Shown here: piece by piece, positions 1 through 6,397 of the stretch | Layout: the number at the start of each line of letters is the position of its first letter | Position numbering within the stretch: position 1 is the first letter of the stretch | Assembly: GCA_964468125.1 (NCBI GenBank) | Contig: CAYXVF010000167.1 | Span: 1-8,257, forward strand | Direction: 5' to 3' | DNA: 8,257 nucleotides | DNA from: CAYXVF01 sp964468125 | GTDB taxonomy: Bacteria; Myxococcota; XYA12-FULL-58-9; CAYXVF01 | Notes under the pieces: generated by a model | What the model was told of the DNA's origin: nothing | Databases searched by the model: none | The model's input: the letters and a program-made list of their open reading frames with translations, nothing else | Made by a program: the position numbers and the translations under genes

Positions 1-89
1 ATGACGGGCTGGCGGCGGTACCGAGCGAGGACGACGGGTTCTTTGCCAACGTCGGCTTCGGCACCGCGACCTTCGGCTTCAACTTCTAA
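1..89 (+). CDS. 3' end of a probable outer-membrane beta-barrel protein (partial)
   Basis: The plus-strand frame using codons from position 3 is open from the window edge to a TAA at 87-89. It gives a 28-residue tail ending in NVGFGTATFGFNF. Alternating aromatic/hydrophobic and small residues with a terminal phenylalanine is the classic C-terminal strand of an outer-membrane beta-barrel, the signal recognised by the BAM complex. The rest of the gene lies outside the window, so the specific family cannot be named. It converges on the RCC1 lipoprotein gene, with only 9 bp between the two stop codons and no hairpin visible there. A start at the ATG at position 1 is a different frame and is not used. 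The tail could also come from another beta-rich secreted protein. Confidence 0.6.
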   Translation, partial: DGLAAVPSEDDGFFANVGFGTATFGFNF

Positions 90-98
90 GCTGCCCTG

Positions 99-3000
99 TC
101 AGTTCTCGGTCAACCGCACGAGGTTGCAGCTCTTCATCGCTACGGCTTCTTCGTTCGCGGCGCACGAGAAGTCCCCTAACGCACAAACGGGGCCGACTGA
201 GCATGCCTCGTCTGGATACTCGCGCAAGACGGTGCCGTTTCCTCTCGTTCCCGTCCCCCAGCACTGAAGCGCGCCATTGACATCCGTGCCGCAGACCGAG
301 AACCGCGTAACACTCAGATTGATGAGCTGCGAATCGAAGGGGACGTCACACGAATAGTCGTAGTCGCCCTCTGGCGTTTCCTTGAGCTCCGTGCACGTCT
401 CGACGTGCCCACAGACGGGCCGCGCCCCTTCCGCCACCGCTAATTCGCCCCACGCATTGTCACCGAGCACGCCGTAGAGGCTCTTGCCGTAGCACCAAGG
501 CGTTCCGTCGTCGCGGAGGATGCAATAGGTGTCTCGATAGGCACTGACTGAGACCGCACCTTCCAACGGCACGCACTCGCTGGGGTCGCCTGCGCAGACG
601 GGACGTGGAACGGGATTGTCTCGATCGGCAATGTATCCCAAGCTCGCATAGGTGTTGCTCGAATAGCCCCAGCAGTAGACGCGAGAGTCGAGGCCCACAG
701 CACAGCTGTGGTCATAGCCGAGAGCCAACTGAGTCGCCGGCACCGGCAGGATCGCCTCGACGCTACCGCCGTCTGTGTCCGCAACATCTCCTTTCCCGAG
801 CTGACCATACTGATTGTCACCCCAGCAGCGGACCACTCCGGTCTCGTGAATCGCGCACGCGTGACGGCGTCCAACAGCTACGTTCACCATGCCGTCCATG
901 ATGGCGCCCACCGAGGAACACCCTGGACCGACTGCCGAGCAGAGAACCGGTTGAGGGTTGGCCAAGTCTTCAAAGCTCGACCCGGTTCCGAGTCCAATAC
1001 CGAGCGAGAGGTTGCGTCCCCAGCAATAAACCCGCCCAGACTCGTGCACGGCGCAAAACCTCTCGCCTTCCGCGCCAAAAGGCACCGGAGAGCTGCGATC
1101 TTGGATCACGCCATAGCCGTCGATCTGAACGAAGCCAGCCATTTCGTCGCCGATTCGAATGCTCGAGAGCTCGCAGCCTCCCTCCCCGTCGAACACCCCA
1201 GCCTCGCACAAGCCCTGAGGCGGGAGAATCTCAGAGTCGCTGAAACTGTCTGTCGACATACCGTTCCCAAGCGCAGCCCGGTAATTCCAGCCCATGCAAC
1301 GGACCTGGCCGGTGTCGAGCAGCATGCACGTGCTCGCGCTTCCAAGCGCGAGATCCACGACTCCGCTCACCGGCACACAGCCGTCAAAGAGGTTGCCCTC
1401 CTGGCAAACCTTGACCGGTATCGCATAGAACTCGAGCACTTCGTTCGATAGTGCCTCTTCTCCGAAGCAACGCACCAAACCCGTCGAGTCTTGCGTACAC
1501 GCCGTGAAGTAGCCGAGCGCGATACGGGTCTGACCGGTGAGCGGTTCGCAGACACCGTCGACCACATCGGTACAGGTGGGCACCGGCAGAGCCGAATACG
1601 TCCTCCCGAGCGTCGGATTGTTGAGTTGACCGTCTCCGAAGCATTGAACCTCGCCGGAAGCTCCGACGATCACGCAGGTCCGAAATCGCTCGACCGCAAT
1701 CTCCTTGATCTCTCCCAATCCGGAAGGTGCGGCTTCATCGAGACACGGGGTCGTCTCATCCGAGGCGCCGCTCGCGCACACCGGCGTCGGGTTGTTCTGG
1801 AAGCTGGGGAAGCCGCCATTGCCGAGTTGCCCGTCGGAGCCATCCCCCCAGCACACGGCCGTCTCGTCTGCGAAACGAGCACACACGGTGTTGTGGTCGA
1901 CGCTGAGCTGCGCGACACCGGTGAGCGCTGGCCCCGGACAGCTCGTACCGTCGCCCGCGCCATCTTCGAGACAGACCGGGACAGGCGTCGCACGGTCAGT
2001 GTATGTCCCATCACCCACGGTCCCGTAATTGTTGTAACCCCAGCACTGAACGCTATCGTTGCTGAGAAGCGCACACGTTCCGCGGTAATTGGCCTCGACC
2101 TGCTTCGCGAGCAGCCGTTCATCGCTGGCCCCGCACTGGCCCGTGCCGTCGTTGTACTGCACACCATTGGCGCAGACCGGCACCGGTGGGAAATACTCGC
2201 TAAACCCACCTTCGAATCCAATCCCGAGTTGGCCGTAGTAGTTCCATCCCCAGCAGCGGATGGTGTCGTCGTTCATCAGGGCGCACTGATGATACTGCCC
2301 GACTGTCACCGACGTTGCGCCGGTGAGAGGCACGCAATCACCCGTGGCATCCGAGCCCGTGAGACAGACTCGTCTGGCGAGATACACATTGTCGGTGGTC
2401 GGATCGACAAAGAACTTATTGTCCTCATTGTCTCCCCAGCAGTAGACCTCTCCCGTGGTCGTCGCCGCACAACGACTGTGCCGGTAGCTGTCGACATCGG
2501 CGATCCCCGTCAGTGGTGCACACCCATCGGTTCCATCGTTGGCGCACGCGACGACGGGCCGAGGCGCCTCGCCAGAGAAATCGCCGCGCGGAATCGCTCC
2601 GTCGGTGTACTCGCCCCAGCACCACAAGGCGTCGTTTGCACCGAGGGTGGCGCATACCGACTCGTAGCCGGTGAAAACCTCATTCGCGGTCAGGCTTTGG
2701 GTGCAGGCTTCATCTAGACACACCGCCGGAAAGCCAGGTCGAGGAGTCTGCGGGTTGCCGATGCCGAGCTGACCGAGCGCATTGTATCCAAAGCAATTGA
2801 CCGTCTGGTCTTCATCGATGTAGCAGCGGTGGTAGGGCCCCCCCTTCATGACCGCACGATGACCCTCACAGTCTTGGCAGCTACTGTTGATCGCTTGAAT
2901 TCCGTTCCCGGTGAGCCAGTTGCCGCGATTGGGGATCTTGGGCTCCGTTCGCGTACTCAGTTCACGAGAAATCGTAAACTCGCGTTCTAGCACCGCGGCG

Positions 3001-3920
3001 GCGCCGTTCGTGTCTTGTACGGTCCATGCGACACTCATGGGTCCTTCGGCGAAATCGGTGATCTGAATCGAAAACTCACCTTCGCTCGCGGAGACCGGTC
3101 CGTTCGCCCGCGTGCTGTCACTCGTCGCGCTGGCAAAGGTGCCGTCGTCTGCGTAGGCGACCGACGTCGGCATTTGAAGGTAGCAGGCGTCACCGAGCTC
3201 GAATCCACCGGCCCAGGAGACGGTAGGAGCTGTCGGAATCTGAAGCTCTCGCTCCTCGACGTCCGAAGTTCCTGAGGCATTCGAAGCCGCAATCCGATAA
3301 CGCACGGTGCCCCCGAGTCCTTGGACGTCATCGAAATAGCTCGAATCACTGACCGTGACAGACGTCCAGGGGCCGTCATCGATGCTGCGCTCGATCAGCA
3401 CGTCTTGCGAGGTCGTGTTGGGATTGGTCCATGAGAGCAGCGCACCGCCGGTGAACTCGGCAGTGACGCCGGTCAAGGGTCGGGGAACGGTCAGGGCCTC
3501 CACGGGTTCCGTGAAGTCTCCGTCGCACTGCTCGGTCCCGAGAACGCGGTAGCTCGCGACCCGGTACGAGTAGCTGCGGTCGAGCGAGACCGCCGCATCG
3601 TTCATGCGGGTGCTACCCGGTGGGAGACGTGCGATCTCGCCGAAGCCTGCTTCCACGCCGAGGCGCTGCACGATGACACCATCTTGCGTGAGGTCGGGAA
3701 GCTCCCAGGAGAGGGCCAGAGTTGGGCCCTCGGGGACAACTCGTAGGTTTTGGGGCGGAGCGGGTTTGCAGTTCTCCGGCGTGTCGTTCGCCGGCAGTCG
3801 CTCTTCGAGTGTACGCAACAGAGGCGAGTCGCAACCGAACAGCGTCACAGATGCCATCGCCGTCGCGAAAACCGAGTACCCCAATCGCCCGCAACTCTCG
3901 TCCAGACCCGTTCGTAGCAT
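99..3920 (-). CDS. Large lipoprotein with FN3-like domains and 14 RCC1-type repeats
   Basis: This is a 1273-residue exported protein. A hydrophobic segment (residues 14-29) leads to a lipobox, LFGC, with the lipidated cysteine at 30, so it should be a membrane-anchored lipoprotein. Aspartate at +2 favours the inner membrane in E. coli, but that rule may not hold here. Two fibronectin type III-like domains follow (about 54-145 and 146-228, each with the SW tryptophan), then a third Ig-like sandwich (about 229-318). From about 360 to the end there are 14 RCC1-type units. Each has the core C-x(9,10)-C-[WFMY]-G, with first cysteines at 366, 423, 484, 546, 616, 680, 749, 808, 865, 956, 1022, 1073, 1133 and 1210. 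Most units add a second cysteine pair around PVPVC and CxPLTG. RCC1 units form seven-bladed propellers, so 14 suggests two. No catalytic motif is seen; binding or adhesion is inferred. The ATG start is the only one that keeps a full signal sequence; its ribosome binding site is weak. It lies 75 bp downstream of the collagen-like gene. Confidence 0.9.
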   Translation of the reverse strand: MLRTGLDESCGRLGYSVFATAMASVTLFGCDSPLLRTLEERLPANDTPENCKPAPPQNLRVVPEGPTLALSWELPDLTQDGVIVQRLGVEAGFGEIARLPPGSTRMNDAAVSLDRSYSYRVASYRVLGTEQCDGDFTEPVEALTVPRPLTGVTAEFTGGALLSWTNPNTTSQDVLIERSIDDGPWTSVTVSDSSYFDDVQGLGGTVRYRIAASNASGTSDVEERELQIPTAPTVSWAGGFELGDACYLQMPTSVAYADDGTFASATSDSTRANGPVSASEGEFSIQITDFAEGPMSVAWTVQDTNGAAAVLEREFTISRELSTRTEPKIPNRGNWLTGNGIQAINSSCQDCEGHRAVMKGGPYHRCYIDEDQTVNCFGYNALGQLGIGNPQTPRPGFPAVCLDEACTQSLTANEVFTGYESVCATLGANDALWCWGEYTDGAIPRGDFSGEAPRPVVACANDGTDGCAPLTGIADVDSYRHSRCAATTTGEVYCWGDNEDNKFFVDPTTDNVYLARRVCLTGSDATGDCVPLTGATSVTVGQYHQCALMNDDTIRCWGWNYYGQLGIGFEGGFSEYFPPVPVCANGVQYNDGTGQCGASDERLLAKQVEANYRGTCALLSNDSVQCWGYNNYGTVGDGTYTDRATPVPVCLEDGAGDGTSCPGPALTGVAQLSVDHNTVCARFADETAVCWGDGSDGQLGNGGFPSFQNNPTPVCASGASDETTPCLDEAAPSGLGEIKEIAVERFRTCVIVGASGEVQCFGDGQLNNPTLGRTYSALPVPTCTDVVDGVCEPLTGQTRIALGYFTACTQDSTGLVRCFGEEALSNEVLEFYAIPVKVCQEGNLFDGCVPVSGVVDLALGSASTCMLLDTGQVRCMGWNYRAALGNGMSTDSFSDSEILPPQGLCEAGVFDGEGGCELSSIRIGDEMAGFVQIDGYGVIQDRSSPVPFGAEGERFCAVHESGRVYCWGRNLSLGIGLGTGSSFEDLANPQPVLCSAVGPGCSSVGAIMDGMVNVAVGRRHACAIHETGVVRCWGDNQYGQLGKGDVADTDGGSVEAILPVPATQLALGYDHSCAVGLDSRVYCWGYSSNTYASLGYIADRDNPVPRPVCAGDPSECVPLEGAVSVSAYRDTYCILRDDGTPWCYGKSLYGVLGDNAWGELAVAEGARPVCGHVETCTELKETPEGDYDYSCDVPFDSQLINLSVTRFSVCGTDVNGALQCWGTGTRGNGTVLREYPDEACSVGPVCALGDFSCAANEEAVAMKSCNLVRLTEN

Positions 3921-3995
3921 GCTGGAATTAAACTCGAAAACCTGACCGCCCGCACGACTTTCGGCGTGAGGTCGAGGAGGTCGGTTCGCGAAACG

Positions 3996-5306
3996 CTACT
4001 GCGCTTGGTTGGTGACGAAGTCCCAGCCGGCCTGACCCTGTCCCTCACCGGTCAAGAGAATGTCGCCTACGGAGAAGGTCACCCGCTCTTCCACCCCGTC
4101 GGCGCTCAGCTCGAAACGGTACGCTTTGACGAGCACGAGCGACATCTCGGCGCGCAGCACGTCGGCGGGGTCCCCGAGCGCGTCGAAGCCGCGGAGCACA
4201 AAGGCGCTGTTATCCGCGGAAGTGCCCCGAAGGAGCATGCCGAGGAAGCGGGTGGATTCGCGGCTGCCGGTTCCGACCGCGGTGATCGGTAGGGCGAGAA
4301 TCTTCCCTCCCCCGCCGCCGCCACCCGTCTGCTCCGGGATCGTGATCCCAAATCCGAGACTCCACTCGTCGACGAGCACGAATCCGGGGTCGCTGCCCAC
4401 CGCGTTCGGGTCAGCGGCGAGCAGGATAGGATCCGAATTCGGCTCGCTACACCCGTTTCGCGCCGCGGAGAAACACCCACCGTCCCAGGTGAAGACCACG
4501 TCTTGGGTCGAAACCAGGTTGAAGACGAGCTCGAGGAGGAGCTCCTGGCCGGCGGTGCGGGGCAAGACGGGTCGGTAGCTCTCGAATGTGGCGGCCTCGA
4601 GCTCGAGAAAAGGGGCGCCGTTACTAAACGTCACGTCACGAGGGTTCTGCGCGAGCAGCGGCTGAAGAGCGGCGACGTAGTCCGGGGTGAGGCCCACGGT
4701 CGCGATCACTTGCTCAAAAGCCGCCGAGCCTGCCCCGCCTCCGCCGCCCGTGCCCGAGCCCGCATCGGCATTCGATTCCCCCTCAAAGCTGACGCGATAG
4801 AGCGGGAAGGGATCGCGGATCTCGCTGATCTCCATCGTCCCAATCGCCGCGGGCGTTGGCTGCAGCTCCGGCGGCAGGGGCGCGGGGCCGGCGGGGCCCT
4901 CGGGACCTTCCGGACCTCGGGGGCCTTCGGGGCCTTGCGGGCCTCGTTCACCTTGCGGGCCTTCGGGGCCCGGGGCGCCCGTCGGGCCGGGGGCGCCGGT
5001 GGGACCGGTTTCACCCGCGGGACCTGGCGGGCCTTCGGGACCTTGGGGGCCTTCCGGACCGGGATCGCCCTGCGGGCCGGGCGCGCCCTGCGGACCGGTC
5101 TCACCCTGCGGACCGGCGGGACCTTCCGGACCGGGATCGCCCTGCGGGCCCTGCAGGCCACCTTCCGCGGCGGCAACCCGGGCTTCGAGCGCGGCGATCT
5201 CATCGCGCAGCGCGGCGACCTCGTCCGAGGTGGCGCTGCCCGCCTCTTCACAACCAGCGACAACGAGCGCGACAATCGCGCCGGCGATCCGGGATCGTGT
5301 GTTCAT
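3996..5306 (-). CDS. Collagen-like lipoprotein with a C-terminal Hcp-like region
   Basis: This 436-residue protein starts with a basic n-region, a hydrophobic stretch and the lipobox VAGC (cysteine 19), so it should be lipid-anchored. Residues 27-48 are an alanine/leucine heptad-type coiled coil, suitable for nucleating a trimer. Residues 50-142 are 31 uninterrupted Gly-X-Y triplets, rich in GPQ, GPE, GAP and GET, as in bacterial collagens. The remainder is beta-rich. Its last 125 or so residues resemble the Hcp family of type VI tube proteins: a poly-Gly loop (328-334) followed by K and a hydrophobic strand, the stretch YRFELSADGVEERVTFSVGD, and an end reading GWDFVTNQA. A shorter, similar block with its own Gly run (187-191) precedes it, suggesting a degenerate tandem copy. 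Cysteines 278 and 286 could pair. A trimeric surface stalk with a globular tip is inferred. No other type VI genes are nearby. The Hcp relation was read by eye and is less certain than the collagen call. Confidence 0.88.
   Translation of the reverse strand: MNTRSRIAGAIVALVVAGCEEAGSATSDEVAALRDEIAALEARVAAAEGGLQGPQGDPGPEGPAGPQGETGPQGAPGPQGDPGPEGPQGPEGPPGPAGETGPTGAPGPTGAPGPEGPQGERGPQGPEGPRGPEGPEGPAGPAPLPPELQPTPAAIGTMEISEIRDPFPLYRVSFEGESNADAGSGTGGGGGAGSAAFEQVIATVGLTPDYVAALQPLLAQNPRDVTFSNGAPFLELEAATFESYRPVLPRTAGQELLLELVFNLVSTQDVVFTWDGGCFSAARNGCSEPNSDPILLAADPNAVGSDPGFVLVDEWSLGFGITIPEQTGGGGGGGKILALPITAVGTGSRESTRFLGMLLRGTSADNSAFVLRGFDALGDPADVLRAEMSLVLVKAYRFELSADGVEERVTFSVGDILLTGEGQGQAGWDFVTNQAQ
4881..5159 (-). 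repeat. Collagen Gly-X-Y repeat tract (31 triplets)
   Basis: Thirty-one consecutive Gly-X-Y codon triplets form a strongly GC-rich, internally repetitive tract. A 29-bp identical segment occurs at 5050-5078 and again at 5122-5150, exactly 72 bp (eight triplets) apart. This fits expansion by slippage or unequal recombination. The antisense of this tract also lacks stops and produces artificial glycine/arginine-rich plus-strand reading frames. Confidence 0.9.
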
Positions 5307-5355
5307 GTTACGGGACCCTACACCGCGCGCACGCGGCGTGGAGTAGAAAGAAGCG

Positions 5356-5778
5356 TTAGGCGGCTCGAACCGCGCCTTCGCCGTACTGGCGGGCGAGTCC
5401 GTTCAGGCTGTCGAGCATTTGCGCCATCTGCCGGCGCAGAAACGGCCGATCCTCGTGAAGCGCAACCTGACCGAGAGCCTGGAGCGCGGTGTCGACGTCT
5501 TGGGCGAGCTCCGAGCGCAGCGTGTCCACCTCGCCGACGCCGCGGTTGAGCTGGGCGCGCACCACGGCCACGCGGTCCTGGAGGACGCGCGCCAGGCGCT
5601 CGAAGTCGTTCAGGCGAAGGTTCGGATTGTCCGCCCCGGAGATCCGGCGGTTCTTGCCGTAGCGAAGCTGCGCGACCCACGCGGCCACCAGCAGGCTCGA
5701 ACGCAGGGTCAACGCACCCGCGCGGCGCCAGCGTTGCGTGTGTTCTGCGCTCTTCTCAATCACGACTCGTCCCCACAT
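5356..5778 (-). CDS. Hypothetical small helical protein
   Basis: A 140-residue protein of no family I recognise. The first 20 residues are basic and lack a signal peptide. A moderately hydrophobic stretch follows (about residues 21-38, AGALTLRSSLLVAAWVAQL). From about 57 to the end it is predicted to be almost all helix, with Leu/Val spacing suggesting a bundle or coiled coil. The ATG at 5778 is chosen. A longer version would need a TTG at 5853 and would run through the hairpins and T-tract at 5807-5847, which looks non-coding. No strong ribosome binding site is seen. It ends 49 bp before the collagen-like lipoprotein gene on the same strand, so it may be the first gene of that surface operon. 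The opposite strand carries a 132-codon open frame, judged a shadow. Confidence 0.6.
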   Translation of the reverse strand: MWGRVVIEKSAEHTQRWRRAGALTLRSSLLVAAWVAQLRYGKNRRISGADNPNLRLNDFERLARVLQDRVAVVRAQLNRGVGEVDTLRSELAQDVDTALQALGQVALHEDRPFLRRQMAQMLDSLNGLARQYGEGAVRAA

Positions 5779-5806
5779 GGGCCTACATACACTCCAGCGG
5801 CCCGAA

Positions 5807-5847
5807 GCGGCTTTTAAAAAAAGGCGAATCGCGAAAAGCCGCGATTC
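5807..5847 (-). terminator. Intrinsic terminator with an overlapping alternative hairpin
   Basis: Read on the minus strand, an 8-bp perfect stem (GAATCGCG at 5847-5840 with CGCGATTC at 5833-5826, 6-nt loop) is followed three bases later by seven T (5822-5816): a textbook intrinsic terminator. A second perfect inverted repeat of 9 bp (GCGGCTTTT at 5842-5834 with AAAAGCCGC at 5815-5807, 18-nt loop) shares bases with the first stem and places the T-run in its loop, so the two folds exclude each other. It either closes the sigma operon to the right or acts as a leader attenuator for the gene starting at 5778. Confidence 0.65.
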
Positions 5848-5852
5848 TTGCA

Positions 5853-5858
5853 ATTATA
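5853..5858 (-). promoter_or_regulatory. Candidate -10 box TATAAT
   Basis: The minus strand reads a perfect TATAAT here, in an AT-rich pocket 75 bp upstream of the ATG at 5778. No good -35 hexamer sits 16-18 bp upstream (the sequence there is ATAAAA-like), so the promoter call is weak. If real, the transcript would begin just before or within the hairpin at 5847-5826 and feed the surface gene cluster. Confidence 0.3.
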
Positions 5859-5878
5859 AACGGCTCGACGGGCCGTTT
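5858..5878. other. 7-bp stem-loop between two terminator-like hairpins
   Basis: AAACGGC (5858-5864) and GCCGTTT (5872-5878) are perfect complements around a 7-nt loop. On the plus strand the stem runs into TTTTATT, and on the minus strand into TATAATT. It could therefore act as a weak bidirectional terminator, although no plus-strand gene feeds it. It is the middle of three hairpins between the secreted-protein gene and the next minus-strand gene. Confidence 0.45.
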
Positions 5879-5900
5879 TATTCACTGTTATCGGCAGGTG

Positions 5901-5933
5901 CAAAACAGCGGTTCACTGAATGAGTGACACCGC
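5901..5933 (-). terminator. Probable first terminator of the sigma/anti-sigma operon
   Basis: On the minus strand, 26 bp after the stop codon of the secreted-protein gene, GCGGTGTCACT (5933-5923) pairs with AGTGAACCGC (5917-5908). The stem has ten pairs, one bulged base and a 5-nt loop, and is followed by the T-rich TGTTTT (5907-5902). The shape and position fit an intrinsic terminator, though the T-tract is interrupted by a G. The stronger T7 hairpin about 60 bp further on would back it up. Confidence 0.5.
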
Positions 5934-5958
5934 GGCCGCGAGATTTATGAAAGGCAGG

Positions 5959-6387
5959 TCAGGATTTCTCGTAGGTGACCGCGAGAATCATTGCGCCGCC
6001 GTCGTAGCGCGGACCGCCGACCGCGATCGTCTTTCCCTTGGGGATGACCACCGTCGTCTTGAACTTGAGGTCTTTGATCTCGAGGTCGAGTCGGAGCTTG
6101 CCGTCCCGCAGATCCTGCGGCTGCAGGGTCATCCAGGCCTTGTTCGGAAGCTGCATCCGGCCCGTGCTGCCCTGCTCGATCTTGAAGGTGGCCTCGTCCA
6201 GGAGCGCGTAGGAGCTGAAGGGTAGGCCCTTGAAGTCCTTCACCAGGCCCTTGAGCTTGGCATCGACGCTGTTCTTGCCCTTGGTCGCGTGAATGACCTT
6301 GATGCCGAGGGGGACTTCCGAGGCCGCAGCCGGCCGCGCCAGCAGCGCGATCGTCACCAGACACAACGCTGCTAGAGTACGAGTCAT
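5959..6387 (-). CDS. Small secreted/periplasmic protein of the sigma operon
   Basis: A 142-residue protein starting MTRTLAALCLVTIALL, with a Sec signal peptide likely cleaved after AAA at residues 20-22. It has no lipobox. The mature part (about 120 residues) is mainly beta, with short strands such as AWMTLQPQDL, LRLDLEIKDL, TTVVIPKGKTIAVGG and AMILAVTY. The VIPKGKTIAVGG pattern recalls secretin-like strand-turn-glycine elements, but I would not assign a family on that basis. The ATG at 6387 is preferred over one at 6432 because it begins the signal peptide directly and leaves a 10-bp gap after the anti-sigma gene instead of an overlap. As third gene of an ECF sigma operon it may be a periplasmic partner of the anti-sigma factor or a target of the response. 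Both are inference. Confidence 0.8.
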   Translation of the reverse strand: MTRTLAALCLVTIALLARPAAASEVPLGIKVIHATKGKNSVDAKLKGLVKDFKGLPFSSYALLDEATFKIEQGSTGRMQLPNKAWMTLQPQDLRDGKLRLDLEIKDLKFKTTVVIPKGKTIAVGGPRYDGGAMILAVTYEKS

Positions 6388-6397
6388 GAGACCTAGC

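Noticed and set aside
1491..2717. 408-codon plus-strand open frame
   Set aside because: It is antisense to the RCC1 repeats. Repetitive GC-rich codons on the minus strand keep it open by chance, and the translation is Arg-rich with no domain pattern.
3996..4385. Type VI secretion locus, because of the Hcp-like end
   Set aside because: No sheath, baseplate, VgrG or ClpV gene is present, and the domain is attached to a lipoprotein collagen stalk, so secretion-tube function is not supported.
4881..5159. CRISPR-like or tandem DNA array
   Set aside because: The periodicity is the 9-bp Gly-X-Y codon triplet inside an open reading frame, with no constant repeat and unique spacer pattern.
4503..5549. 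Plus-strand Gly/Arg-rich frames opposite the collagen tract
   Set aside because: The antisense of Gly-X-Y codons lacks stops and gives false glycine- or proline-rich proteins. The minus-strand lipoprotein has a signal, lipobox and coherent domains.
5779..5853. N-terminal extension of the 5356-5778 gene from a TTG at 5853
   Set aside because: It would code through the terminator-like stem and T7 tract and needs a rare start. The ATG at 5778 avoids this.
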